Of a stretch of DNA of 64,000 nt, positions 1 through 7,564 are shown piece by piece. A model generated the notes under the pieces. It had not been told where the DNA came from. It saw nothing but the letters and a program-made list of their open reading frames with translations, and ran no database searches. The stretch is from Thermogemmatispora onikobensis (GTDB lineage: Bacteria > Chloroflexota > Ktedonobacteria > Ktedonobacterales > Ktedonobacteraceae). The stretch's first letter is position 1. Every line of letters starts with the position of its first letter. The DNA is taken from assembly GCF_001748285.1 (NCBI RefSeq), contig NZ_BDGT01000011.1, positions 51,377 to 115,376 on the forward strand. Direction: 5' to 3'. The translations under genes were made by a program, and so were the position numbers.

Positions 1-580
1 TCTGCAGACTGGACCAGCCAGTGCCGTTGAAAAAAGAGCAACCCAGGGCTTCGCCACCAACGACATCGTAGAGAAAAAAGACATCGTTGGTGCCAGCGCA
101 GGCAATACCTTTGATCAGAGCGTTGCCCGGTGGGGAAAGCACAGTTGTCGGGCCGCTCCAACTCAGGCCATTGTTGGCTGAGGTCCAGACCCAGAGCTGG
201 TTGCCGCCACTGCCACGCTGAGCGAAAGCCCGCAGCAGCCCCCCACAGTTAGCAACAGCGCAACTGCCGTCCTGATTCATAACGCCAGCCGCGCCCGGTA
301 GCGTCACCCAGGCGCTGGTAGCCCACTGGCTGGCCTGAGCAGGATCAGTGATGCGTTGAACCTGGAATGTCCCGGTAAGAAAGGAGCTGGCGCGCGCCAG
401 ACGGACACGCACGATGCTGCCATCGCTGGCGAGACAGGCGTCGTGCCAGCTCTCAGGGGTCCCCGGGGTCTGGTAAGGAGCGTAGTGGAGGACATGGTCG
501 GCGACGTTGAGAGTCAGGACTGGGCGGCGCGTAAGGCTGTTGAGAGCGGCGCTCAGGGGATTGGGAAGAGTACGAACCAT
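1..580 (-). CDS. Partial Asp-box (BNR-like) beta-propeller-type protein
   Basis: The gene enters the window from the left edge on the minus strand, so only about 193 N-terminal codons are visible. I read it by hand: it starts MVRTLPNPLSAALNSL and stays open to base 1. The segment SANNGLSWSGP fits the Asp-box pattern S-x-[DN]-x-G-x-[ST]-W of sialidase-like beta-propellers, and Trp/Gly-rich strands such as NQLWVWTS surround it. The start at 580 is chosen because AGGAG lies 8 bases upstream. The frame is also open up to a GTG at 691, which would add a hydrophobic stretch (LSPVLVVLLLSSPQQQAQA) resembling a signal peptide, so a secreted longer form is possible. Function is not assigned; it may be a carbohydrate-binding or exo-sialidase-like protein. 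Confidence 0.6.
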   Translation of the reverse strand, partial: MVRTLPNPLSAALNSLTRRPVLTLNVADHVLHYAPYQTPGTPESWHDACLASDGSIVRVRLARASSFLTGTFQVQRITDPAQASQWATSAWVTLPGAAGVMNQDGSCAVANCGGLLRAFAQRGSGGNQLWVWTSANNGLSWSGPTTVLSPPGNALIKGIACAGTNDVFFLYDVVGGEALGCSFFNGTGWSSLQ

Positions 581-759
581 GAGGGGAATCTCCTGCTTGG
601 TGGGGGAGTCTCTGGCCTGGGCCTGCTGCTGAGGAGAAGAAAGGAGCAGGACAACAAGCACAGGGGATAGGGGAGGAAGACGCTGCTTCACCCGGCGCGG
701 GGGACGCGCCCCAACCTCCTTTTATCAGTAGTAGTATAGCTGAGTGACAGCGCGAAAGC

Positions 760-790
760 AAGATGTCCCGCTGAGAGGGCGGGACATCTT
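760..790. promoter_or_regulatory. 12-bp-arm inverted repeat in divergent intergenic region
   Basis: Arms 760-771 and 779-790 are exact reverse complements (AAGATGTCCCGC / GCGGGACATCTT) around a 7-base loop. The hairpin lies between two divergent genes, about 70 bases upstream of the GTG alternative start at 691. No U-tract follows on either strand, so an operator or attenuator is as likely as a terminator. Confidence 0.5.
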
Positions 791-791
791 C

Positions 792-811
792 ATATAGACA
801 TTAGTCTATAT
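792..811. promoter_or_regulatory. Operator-like palindrome ATATAGAC-N4-GTCTATAT
   Basis: Perfect 8-base arms (792-799, 804-811) separated by four bases, AT-rich in an otherwise GC-rich region. It lies directly beside the larger hairpin at 760-790, between the partial Asp-box gene and the globin gene. The geometry fits a dimeric helix-turn-helix regulator; the regulator is unknown. Confidence 0.45.
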
Positions 812-874
812 AGTCGCCGTGCGCGGCTGGTGCTGATGAGAGGAGCGAACCGATCCAGGCGGGGGCCGCCGAAT

Positions 875-886
875 ATTGTGCACAAT
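875..886. promoter_or_regulatory. Perfect 12-bp palindrome ATTGTGCACAAT upstream of globin
   Basis: ATTGTG/CACAAT is fully self-complementary and embedded in an AT-rich island (aatattgtgcacaatgcat). It lies about 260 bases upstream of the globin start. It could be an operator for the globin or for the divergent gene; no consensus could be tested. Confidence 0.4.
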
Positions 887-1144
887 GCATAAATATTTGA
901 AGTGAGAATTAGCTATTCTACTCATTTACGGGGGAAATAGAAAATGATACTGTATAACCAGAGAAACGGATTGGGCATAATTAACAATAGCGTCCAGCCT
1001 GGCGGCTGATGCAGGGCAGGGCAGCGAGCGGGATCGGCGAGCAAGGGCGCCAGCGATCTGGGGCTGTCTGATCCTGTTGCCGCGCGAGAGGTGAAGGAAG
1101 GACGGATAGCAAGAGAGACAAGAAAGGAAGAGAGGCGACGCGCC

Positions 1145-1546
1145 ATGAATGCGCCCTTGCTCAAAGAAAGCTTTGGGCTGATTGCCCCTCAGAAAGAAGC
1201 TTTCGCGCGCCAGTTCTACGAACGCCTTTTCGCGACCTATCCGCAAACGCGCCCGCTCTTTGCCAACACCGACATGCGGCGCCAGGAAAGCGCTCTCATG
1301 GCCACGCTCGCCGCCGTGGTCGCTGGCGTTGAGCGTGGGGAGAACCTTGTGCCGGTGCTACACAAGCTGGGTGAACGCCATTATCGCTATGGTGTGCAAC
1401 CGGAGCACTATCCCCTGGTTGGGCAAGCCCTGATTGCCACCTTTGTCGACTTTCTTGGGCCGCGTTTCACGCCGGCCATGCAAGATGCCTGGGTACAGGC
1501 TTTTGAGGTCATCAGCTCCCAGATGATTGCTGCTGGTGAACCATAG
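1145..1546 (+). CDS. Single-domain bacterial globin (Vgb/flavohemoglobin-type)
   Basis: 133 residues, the size of a single globin domain with no reductase domain fused. It aligns by eye with Vitreoscilla haemoglobin and the globin part of flavohaemoglobins: FYERLFATYPQTRPLFAN in the B-to-D region, and GERHYRYGVQPEHYPLVGQAL around the F helix, with His79 as the predicted proximal haem ligand. The start is the MNAPLL methionine. An upstream in-frame ATG would add 18 basic residues not seen in the family. Known roles in the family are O2 binding/delivery and NO detoxification. With no FAD domain it needs a separate reductase, and none is adjacent. Confidence 0.85.
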   Translation: MNAPLLKESFGLIAPQKEAFARQFYERLFATYPQTRPLFANTDMRRQESALMATLAAVVAGVERGENLVPVLHKLGERHYRYGVQPEHYPLVGQALIATFVDFLGPRFTPAMQDAWVQAFEVISSQMIAAGEP

Positions 1547-1556
1547 CACGTTGCGT

Positions 1557-1606
1557 GGGGGGGCATCGCACTGCTTATTTGCCCTCCTGGGTGCGAATGC
1601 CCCTCC
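1557..1606. terminator. Imperfect G/C-rich hairpin between convergent globin and folD
   Basis: GGGGCATCGCAC (1560-1571) pairs with GTGCGAATGCCCC (1591-1603), with one bulged base. It lies between the globin stop and the folD stop, where a bidirectional terminator would be expected. The U-tract is weak. Confidence 0.4.
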
Positions 1607-1633
1607 CTCCCCCCACCTTGCTGGGTCTTTCCC

Positions 1634-2527
1634 TTAAGACTGGGGCACGGAAAGGTCCGGCTTCTCCTCCGCCAGCCCGTTGGCCAGCCAGGCGGCGCGG
1701 ACGCACTGCTTGAGCAGCATCACATTCGTCAACGGGCCGACGCCGCCCGGCGTTGGGGTGATGGCTGCAGCCACCTCGTGCACCGCCTCAAAGTCCACAT
1801 CGCCCACGATCCCCCCTTCTGGCAAGGCGTTGATCCCGACATCGATGACCACCGCTCCCGGGCGCACCATCTCGGCGGTCACCAGGCGTGGGCGTCCGAC
1901 AGCGGCGATCAGCACATCGGCCTGGCGCGTCAGCGTGGTCAGGTCGCGCGTACGCGAATGGCAGACGCTTACCGTAGCGTTGCGCTGGAGCAGCATCAAG
2001 GCCAGTGGCTTACCCACCACATTGCTGCGTCCCAGTATCACCACGCGCTTGCCTGCTAGCGGTATCCGATAGCGATCGAGAATCTCCATGACGGCGGCGG
2101 CGGTCGATGGCAGGAAGCTAGGGAGGCCCAGGAAGAGATTGCCGGCGCTACCTGGGCTGATGCCATCGATATCTTTCGCTGGTGCCACCGTATCGGCGAC
2201 CATCTTCTGCGAGAGATGGGCGGGCAAGGGCATTTGCACGATGATGCCGTGGGTACGCTGGTCCTCATTGAGCTGAAGCAGCAGGGCGCGCAGCTCGTCG
2301 GCGCTTGTCAGCGCTGGCAGCTCCTCTAAACGGGCCTGCACGCCGATCTCGCCAGCCAGGCGTAGGATAGCCTTGGTGTAAACGCCGGAAGCTGCGTCGC
2401 CGCCCACGCGCACAATCACCAAACCGGGCGGGTATCCTTGCTGCTCACGGAAGCGAGCGATCTCGTCCCGCAGCTCTCCCCGAATCTCGCTGCTGAGGGC
2501 GCGCCCGTCGAGAATCGTTGCGCTCAC
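1634..2527 (-). CDS. folD: FolD, methylene-THF dehydrogenase (cyclohydrolase Lys replaced)
   Basis: 297 residues, normal for FolD, which oxidises 5,10-methylene-THF with NADP and hydrolyses methenyl-THF to 10-formyl-THF in the cytoplasm. Diagnostic segments are GIIVQMPLPAHL (Gln98), PAKDIDGISPGSAGNL (Asp120) and the Rossmann/phosphate motif VVILGRSNVVGKPLALML. In the active-site helix the sequence is SGVYTKAILRLAGEIG: Tyr50 is present, but position 54, the Lys essential for cyclohydrolase activity in E. coli FolD, is Ile, with a Lys at 52 instead. Dehydrogenase activity is expected to remain; cyclohydrolase activity is doubtful. It starts with GTG and overlaps the stop of the upstream fchA-like gene (GTGA), implying translational coupling. 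Confidence 0.93.
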   Translation of the reverse strand: MSATILDGRALSSEIRGELRDEIARFREQQGYPPGLVIVRVGGDAASGVYTKAILRLAGEIGVQARLEELPALTSADELRALLLQLNEDQRTHGIIVQMPLPAHLSQKMVADTVAPAKDIDGISPGSAGNLFLGLPSFLPSTAAAVMEILDRYRIPLAGKRVVILGRSNVVGKPLALMLLQRNATVSVCHSRTRDLTTLTRQADVLIAAVGRPRLVTAEMVRPGAVVIDVGINALPEGGIVGDVDFEAVHEVAAAITPTPGGVGPLTNVMLLKQCVRAAWLANGLAEEKPDLSVPQS

Positions 2528-3147
2528 AAGGCCCCTCCTACCAGGCGAACCACGTCGGCATGGCCCGTCTCCACTTGCTGCAGGGCCGTCTCCAGGCGCC
2601 CCTGCAGCTGCTCGACCAACTGCTGGTTTCTGAGCGAGCGCACATTGACGCGCACCATCCAGGCCGCGCCCTGGGCCGCGCTCACCACCAGGGCGGCCCC
2701 GGCAGCGATGTCGCTGCGGACGTTCTTGTTGCCAATCTGGGCCAGGCGCACGCAGAAACCCATCAGCTCCGCCGCCCGCTCGGCGACCTCCAGGGGCACC
2801 AGGGCCGCCTCATGGAGGCGTACCTGAATGACGCGGCTGCGAGCCTCGTTCTCTTCAGCGTTCCCTTTGGGAAGCCGAAAACTCATGGCCAGTCGCTCGT
2901 AGGCGTCACTATCCTCTTGTATGAGTTGCTGGAATCGCTCGCGCAATTCCTCTGTCTTCTGTAGAATGTCTTCGATCTCATCCTGTACATCGGCGTAACC
3001 ACTCTTGCCAATAGTGAGTCGGGTGACCATGCTGGCAAGGGCCGCACCCATCGCTCCACTCAGCGCCGCAGCGGAGCCGCCCCCGGGTGTTGGTTGAGAG
3101 GAAGAGAGGTCATTAAGATACTCCCGTAGGGATTGATCTAGATACAT
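2524..3147 (-). CDS. Cyclodeaminase/cyclohydrolase family protein (FTCD_C, FchA-like)
   Basis: 207 residues, matching the stand-alone formimino-THF cyclodeaminase / methenyl-THF cyclohydrolase family. Visible family features are the N-terminal [23 protein letters not shown] segment, the long helix [33 protein letters not shown], and [22 protein letters not shown] near the end. The start is the second Met of MYMYLDQSL because AAGGA sits 7 bases before it. It overlaps folD by four bases on the same strand, so the two are made together. Because that FolD lacks the usual cyclohydrolase Lys, I infer this protein may supply methenyl-THF cyclohydrolase activity, as FchA/Fch do in clostridia and methylotrophs. 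A cyclodeaminase role remains possible, but no histidine-degradation genes are nearby. Confidence 0.85.
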   Translation of the reverse strand: MYLDQSLREYLNDLSSSQPTPGGGSAAALSGAMGAALASMVTRLTIGKSGYADVQDEIEDILQKTEELRERFQQLIQEDSDAYERLAMSFRLPKGNAEENEARSRVIQVRLHEAALVPLEVAERAAELMGFCVRLAQIGNKNVRSDIAAGAALVVSAAQGAAWMVRVNVRSLRNQQLVEQLQGRLETALQQVETGHADVVRLVGGAL

Positions 3148-3415
3148 GTACATGTCCTTGCAAAGAGCAGTAGCTATTGGCTGTCTGCAGTATCCCAGAG
3201 GGACAGGCGTTTTGTGGGACATTATAGCACAGAACTATTGATGCTGCGCGTGCTCTCGTGCCTGCTGGTGCGGCGGGTGCAGGCTGGGCCTGGAAGCTTG
3301 AGGATGAGAGAGGCTGACCTTGAGCCACCGTTTGGGGATCGACGTGGCTCAGGGCACGCTTCCAGCCCAGCTACAGGTAACGGCGCCGGTGCTTTAGCTG
3401 GAAGAGGTAGGCAGG

Positions 3416-4025
3416 TTGTTAGGGTTGGGGCTGGACCACTGCTTGAGCCATGCCGGGTCTTCTAGCGAGAAGAGGAAGCATCTCGCCTTACTAAGGGGGC
3501 GGAAGCTGGCGGCCCACAAGGCACAGCATAGGGACACGCGCAGTGTTCGACGGGTGCTGAATCGGCTTGGTCGCCGGCAACGACACCCCACCCAGACCTT
3601 CGCGCAGACGGTGGCCTGGCGCCTGGTGGACTGGGTGCCCCTACAGGCGGTGCTGGTCTTCGAACGGCTGCAGGTGCCTCTTACCGCAGCAAGAGCACAT
3701 CCAAGGGCGGACCCTGCGGCGCAGGCTTGCGCTGTGGCAGCGGGGACTGATCCGCCGGTGGGCAGAGCAGCAGGCCCAGGGGCGGGGGCTGCGTGTGGTG
3801 GAGGTGAATCCGGCCTATACCAGCCAGACCTGTTCTCGCTGTGGGCAGCGAGGGAACCGCCGCCGGCACGCTTTCACTTGCCCACACTGTGGCTTCCAGG
3901 AGCATGCTGACATCAACGCCGCGCGCACTATCCGTACACGCTTTCCTGTCCTACGGGGCAGTGGGCTGCCATCAACCAGCCCTGAAGCCCGGGCCGACGA
4001 GGCTGCGGGCAAGCCCCTGGCTTGA
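3416..4025 (+). pseudogene. tnpB (IS200/IS605 OrfB) C-terminal relic, frameshifted
   Basis: Two overlapping frames each hold part of a TnpB-type protein. The first carries KRKHLALLRGRKLAAHKAQHRD...FAQTVAWRLVDWVPLQAVLVFERLQVP. The second, one frame over, carries RRRLALWQRGLIRRWAEQQAQGRGLRVVEVNPAYTSQTC and the C4 zinc ribbon (TCSRCG ... FTCPHCG) followed by HADINAARTI. The frame change falls at about 3690-3715. The N-terminal RuvC portion is missing and no tnpA is nearby, so this is a dead fragment. Family knowledge: TnpB is an RNA-guided nuclease encoded by IS200/IS605 elements; nothing here suggests an active copy. Confidence 0.8.
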
Positions 4026-4113
4026 GCCTGGGGCCGTTGATGAGAAAGAACGTTGCTAGACTTACTTCTCTGCCTGCCTCTCTGGCAGATATCCCGAAAG
4101 GGTAGTCGATCCC

Positions 4114-4182
4114 AAAAAAAGCGCTCCGTACGAGCCGGCTGTCTGTCCGTGATCAGACAGGCAGACGCTTCGCACGGAGCGC
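4114..4182 (-). terminator. Rho-independent terminator for the SHOCT gene (minus strand)
   Basis: Outer arms GCGCTCCGT (4121-4129) and ACGGAGCGC (4174-4182) enclose a second stem CTGTCTG/CAGACAG (4139-4145, 4154-4160). Read on the minus strand the stem is followed by seven T residues (AAAAAAA at 4114-4120 on plus). It lies about 100 bases downstream of the SHOCT stop. A contribution from the right end of the neighbouring IS605 relic cannot be excluded. Confidence 0.6.
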
Positions 4183-4281
4183 GGCTACTCTCTCCCTCAA
4201 GGAGGAAGGGTAGCGGGCCAGCGAGCTAGCTGGCCGTTGCCACGGAGCAAACCGCTTTCAATCGAGGCGGCATCAGTCGTA

Positions 4282-4623
4282 TCAGTAGCCGCTCAGAATG
4301 CGCTGCTTCTCGGCCTCAAACTCGGCCTCTGTCAGGACTCCCGAGGCGCGCAGCCGCTCCAGCAGCTGCAGCTGAGCCAGACGGGCATCCGTCGAGGCAC
4401 CAGGATTCTGGGCCGGCGCCTGATAGGGCGGATAGCCATAATAGCCCTGCTGATAGTATGGCGGGTAGCCCTGATACGGCTGGTTGCGTCCCTGCCAGCG
4501 ACCAAGCATATAGCCCAGGCCGCCCGCTAGCAAATCGCCGAGCAGTCCTCCGCCAAAGCCGAAGCCGAAGGGGAAGAAGACAGGGCCACCCCAGCCCCAA
4601 CCGTGATGGTGATGATGATGCAT
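4282..4623 (-). CDS. SHOCT-domain protein with natural N-terminal His6 and Gly/aromatic-rich region
   Basis: 113 residues. The N-terminus reads MHHHHHHGWGWGG, followed by a glycine/phenylalanine-rich hydrophobic stretch (FFPFGFGFGGGLLGDLLAGGLGYMLG), a Tyr/Pro/Gln-rich linker (PYQGYPPYYQQGYYGYPPY), and a C-terminal SHOCT motif: LAQLQLLERLRASGVLTEAEFEAEKQRIL. SHOCT domains are short C-terminal helical hairpins found on many bacterial proteins, often with oligomerisation or membrane-linked roles. The start at 4623 is supported by AAGGAG 8 bases upstream. The six-histidine start could bind metal ions; that is inference. The gene stands alone and ends before a strong terminator. Confidence 0.8.
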   Translation of the reverse strand: MHHHHHHGWGWGGPVFFPFGFGFGGGLLGDLLAGGLGYMLGRWQGRNQPYQGYPPYYQQGYYGYPPYQAPAQNPGASTDARLAQLQLLERLRASGVLTEAEFEAEKQRILSGY

Positions 4624-5266
4624 ACGGTTCACTCTCCTTACTGTGTAAGACTGTGTAAGCTTCTCTTGCCTTCCTTTTCGTTCTCCCCCGCCCTCTGGAA
4701 GCACGCGCGCCAGCCGTTCTCTCTGGCGCTCTCCTGGGTGCTCCCTCCAACCAGCTAGAGAACCGGCAGGCAGATCAGGAGGCAGTCAGCCGGCTCAAAA
4801 CTCGCTCGGGGCTGTTGCTGGCGCCCGGCGTTCTGCTGCCCATCCACTCCTCTCTCCGGCTCACGTACGTCGTCTGCCTGCCGGCCTTTTTCTCTCCTCC
4901 ACTCAAGAGATACGCACGAGGAGTCCACGGGTTAAATGCTCTTCAGCCGGCTCCTTGCCCCTGGTGGCAAGCCGCCCTCGCCTACTGACTCCTCGTGCTG
5001 GCTTCCCGCTGGGCTGCTCTCTCTTCCGCTCCCAACGTATGGAACACCGTCGCCTGACCATCCATTTCTTTGGTGCGGGCGGGGCAGCGGGCGCGCTGCG
5101 TCGGCTGCTGGCCGCGCTGGCCGCATAGATGGCGGAGCCGCGGAAGGATTCCCGCCGATAGCCACGGCAGGCAGGGGGGCCGCTCTGCAGCAAAGCCTGC
5201 AGCTGGCGTTCCTTGCAGAGGAACAAAAGAGCAGCGAGGTGGGCGAAGCAGGAACGGCCTGCCAGT
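4624..5266. other. 643-base intergenic region, no convincing gene
   Basis: Several short open frames exist on both strands, but none shows a ribosome-binding site, recognisable motif or plausible composition. No tRNA-like cloverleaf or strong hairpin was seen. It should contain the SHOCT promoter on the minus strand. It may be decayed DNA next to the tnpB relic. Confidence 0.4.
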
Positions 5267-5752
5267 TCAGTGCTGGGCGTCTTCCTTCGTCTCAGCGAGT
5301 CTATCGCTCTCGCCGCGGAGAGTAGTGGGGTTGAGCCTACCGGCGAGAGCTGAGTCAGACGGTTGGGAGGAGCAGAGCGTGCCGCAGGAAGCCGGCGGCA
5401 AAGGATCTGTCAGATTCTTGCGCGCGAACTCCTCAATCGCGGCAATGACCTGGCCAAACTCCTGGCCTGTGGGCGTCAGATGATACTCGACGCGCGGCGG
5501 AATCTCCAGGAAGGCGCGCCGCTCGACAAAGCCCAGTTCCTCTAGCAAGCGGAGGCGTTGAGTCAGGGTGCGCGAACTGATGTGGCCTAGCTGCTCCAGC
5601 AGCTCGCTGAAGCGCCGCGGCCCGGACAAGAGATTAATGACGATCAGCAGAATGCAGACATCGCCGACCAGGCGAATGGCTCGCCCCATTGGGGTTGTTG
5701 CGTTACAGGCCTCCGGCCTCGCCGCCGGCTGTTCTCGCTCAGCTCTCTTCAT
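5267..5752 (-). CDS. HxlR-family winged-helix regulator
   Basis: 161 residues. The core is HxlR-type: MGRAIRLVGDVCILLIVINLLSGPRRFSELLEQLGHISSRTLTQRLRLLEELGFVERR, then EIPPRVEYHLTPTGQEFGQVI. A Cys sits just before the first helix (EACNATTP), at the place of the conserved redox/electrophile-sensing Cys in HxlR proteins such as HypR and QorR. The last 45 residues are a polar tail not typical of the family. It is divergent from the DoxX-family gene at 5922, the classical arrangement in which HxlR controls a DoxX or quinone-stress gene. No clear ribosome-binding site is seen, so the start is provisional. Confidence 0.85.
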   Translation of the reverse strand: MKRAEREQPAARPEACNATTPMGRAIRLVGDVCILLIVINLLSGPRRFSELLEQLGHISSRTLTQRLRLLEELGFVERRAFLEIPPRVEYHLTPTGQEFGQVIAAIEEFARKNLTDPLPPASCGTLCSSQPSDSALAGRLNPTTLRGESDRLAETKEDAQH

Positions 5753-5793
5753 GGCTACAGTATATCATACTATAAATAAGAAAGCAACATCCT

Positions 5794-5816
5794 TGACGAT
5801 AGAAACTTTCTATGAT
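5794..5816. promoter_or_regulatory. Operator ATAGAAA-C-TTTCTAT in the hxlR/doxX divergent region
   Basis: A perfect 7-base inverted repeat with a single central base (5799-5813) overlaps a TTGACG box (5794) and precedes TATGAT (5811-5816). A second, shorter repeat AGTAT-ATC-ATACT lies at 5759-5771, next to the hxlR start. Both fit binding by the divergently encoded HxlR regulator; this is inferred from position and symmetry. Confidence 0.5.
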
Positions 5817-5921
5817 ACCCTTACTTTCATAAAGAAAGAAAAGAGAGGCATCGCTGCCGAGGAAGAGAGAAGTCTCTTCCCGGAGCGAGTCGGCAATAGA
5901 AAGGAAAGGAGTGGTCTTCTC

Positions 5922-6440
5922 ATGTCAACAACCCTGAGCCTGGGGCTGCTTATCCTGCGTCTCGGGGCTGGTTTAACGCTGACCGGGCATGGACTGCAGA
6001 AGCTTTTTGGCTGGTTTGGCGGAGCGGGACTGGCGCGCACGCGCGAGAACTTCGCGCGTCAGGGCCTGCAGCCGGCCTGGCTCTGGGTGACGCTCGCTGT
6101 TCTGGGGGAGGTAGGGGGTGGTCTGGCGGTGGCGCTGGGCTTCCTCACCGCTGTAGGAGCAGCTGGTATGGCGGGCGCGATGGCAATGGCGACCTTCAAA
6201 AGCCACTGGCGCAACGGCTTCTGGATGCAGCGCGGTGGCTATGAATATAGTCTGCTTCTGCTGCTGGTGAGCATCGTCATCGGTCTCACGGGGCCGGGCA
6301 ACTATGCGCTCGATGCCCTGCTTGGCATTGGCCAGCGAGAGACAGCGCTCTTTATTGGGCTGGCCCTGGCTGCACTCATCGTGGTAGCAATTGGGATTGT
6401 CATTAGTCGCAGGCCGCAGACAGCCTCGCAGGATGCCTGA
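5922..6440 (+). CDS. DoxX family membrane protein
   Basis: 172 residues with about four to five membrane segments: LGLLILRLGAGLTLTGHGLQKLFGW, WLWVTLAVLGEVGGGLAVALGFL, YSLLLLLVSIVIGL and LFIGLALAALIVVAIGIVI. The GLQKLFGWFGG segment and GEVGGGLAVALG are typical of DoxX proteins, which are membrane partners of redox enzymes in oxidative or thiol stress. The start is MSTTLSLGLL with AAGGAAAGGA upstream. Its divergent HxlR neighbour is probably its regulator. The DsbA-family gene at 6546 follows on the same strand 105 bases away, so a redox-linked operon is plausible. Confidence 0.85.
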   Translation: MSTTLSLGLLILRLGAGLTLTGHGLQKLFGWFGGAGLARTRENFARQGLQPAWLWVTLAVLGEVGGGLAVALGFLTAVGAAGMAGAMAMATFKSHWRNGFWMQRGGYEYSLLLLLVSIVIGLTGPGNYALDALLGIGQRETALFIGLALAALIVVAIGIVISRRPQTASQDA

Positions 6441-6545
6441 GCCTGTCTGCTTAAAAGCTGGCTGGCTCGCGGCGCCCTGTCGGACAGTTCGGTCTGGGAC
6501 TGGAGCCGGGGGGCCAGCCGGCCAGCGCGGAGCGAGGCGAGTGTC

Positions 6546-7301
6546 ATGGAGATTGAGATCTGGTCGGACCTTGTTTGTCCCTGGTGCTATATCGGCAAGC
6601 GGCGTCTGGAGAAGGCGCTGGCGGGCTTTCCCCAGCGCGAGCGCATCAGGCTGGCCTGGCGTAGCTTTCAGCTTGATCCGCAGGCGCCGCATGAGGCACG
6701 TGAGAGCGTCAGTGCGATGCTGGCGCGTAAGTATGGTGTCTCCCTGGCCGAGGCCGAGGCCATGAATGCGCGCGTCAGTGCCCTGGCCGCCCAGGAGGGG
6801 CTGACTTTCCATCTGGAGCAGGCGCGCTATGGCAATACTTTCGATGCCCATCGCTTGCTCCATCTGGCCGCCGCCCATGATCTGACTCAGGCGCTGGCGG
6901 AACGCTTCTTTCGCGCCTACTTCAGCGAGGGGGTGGCCTTAAGTGAGCCGGAGACGCTCCGGCGCCTGGCTGGCGAGGTGGGCCTGCCGGCGGAAGAGAT
7001 AGAGCTTGTGCTGCACAGCTCGGCCTACGCTGAGGCGGTGCATGAGGATGAGCGACGCGCCCAGGAGCTGGGCGTGCAGGGTGTGCCTTTCTTCCTCTTC
7101 GCAGGTCGCTATGCGGTCTCGGGGGCACAGCCAGTCTCGCTACTGCGTCAGGTATTGGAACGGGCCTGGCGCGAGACCGCTCGTGAGGCAACGCCACAGG
7201 TGATGACTGCTGTCAGCTCAGGAAGCGAGCAGGATCAGAACCAGGACGAGGCTTGCACCGATGGGAGCTGTGCCTTGCCAGGCAGCGAGCGCGCTGGCTG
7301 A
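6546..7301 (+). CDS. DsbA-family (FrnE-like) thiol oxidoreductase
   Basis: 251 residues. It starts MEIEIWSDLVCPWCYIGKRR, giving the CPWC active site at residues 11-14 that is typical of FrnE-type DsbA-fold proteins, which are cytoplasmic (no signal peptide). The fold's cis-Pro loop is GVQGVPFFLF. The middle (YGNTFDAHRLLHLAAAHD...AYFSEGVALSEPETL) matches the helical insertion of the family. A short Cys-containing tail (DEACTDGSCAL) follows the domain; such tails in FrnE can form an extra redox pair. It lies downstream of DoxX and may be under the same HxlR control. Confidence 0.88.
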   Translation: MEIEIWSDLVCPWCYIGKRRLEKALAGFPQRERIRLAWRSFQLDPQAPHEARESVSAMLARKYGVSLAEAEAMNARVSALAAQEGLTFHLEQARYGNTFDAHRLLHLAAAHDLTQALAERFFRAYFSEGVALSEPETLRRLAGEVGLPAEEIELVLHSSAYAEAVHEDERRAQELGVQGVPFFLFAGRYAVSGAQPVSLLRQVLERAWRETAREATPQVMTAVSSGSEQDQNQDEACTDGSCALPGSERAG

Positions 7302-7372
7302 GGCACTGGGGGGACTGGGCCAGGCCATCCACTGTCGCCAGCGCGGCCCAGCTCCTGCCCGGCGCGCAGCGC

Positions 7373-7564
7373 CTAGCGCAGAATCAGATAACAGGCAAGC
7401 ACAATCAGGATGAGCAAGATCAGGAGCACCAGGATCAGCAGCGCTATCAAGAGGCGCTGCTGCCTGCTCTCCTCGAAACCGGGCAGAGCACCAGAAAGGC
7501 GCCCAAGCTGGCGGCTGATCCTGCCGGCGATCTCAGTCCCCCATGTCGTTGTTGTGCTGGCCAC
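7373..7564 (-). CDS. Small single-pass membrane protein overlapping upstream gene
   Basis: 63 residues if started at GTG 7564, which has GGAGGA 8 bases upstream. The first 35 residues are soluble (WGTEIAGRISRQLGRLSGALPGFEESRQQR); the rest is one very hydrophobic helix, LLIALLILVLLILLILIVLACYLILR, ending at the C-terminus, as in tail-anchored proteins. It overlaps the last 32 bases of the upstream gene in another frame, so translation would be coupled. No family recognised. The reading is supported by the ribosome-binding site and membrane helix but not by homology. Confidence 0.4.
   Translation of the reverse strand: MASTTTTWGTEIAGRISRQLGRLSGALPGFEESRQQRLLIALLILVLLILLILIVLACYLILR

Noticed and set aside
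3416..4025. Active TnpB/IS605 element with guide RNA
   Set aside because: The protein is frameshifted and lacks its N-terminal part, with no tnpA. The downstream hairpin is better explained as a minus-strand terminator.
4903..5226. Small minus-strand gene in the gap after the SHOCT gene
   Set aside because: Composition is arbitrary and no ribosome-binding site or motif was found.
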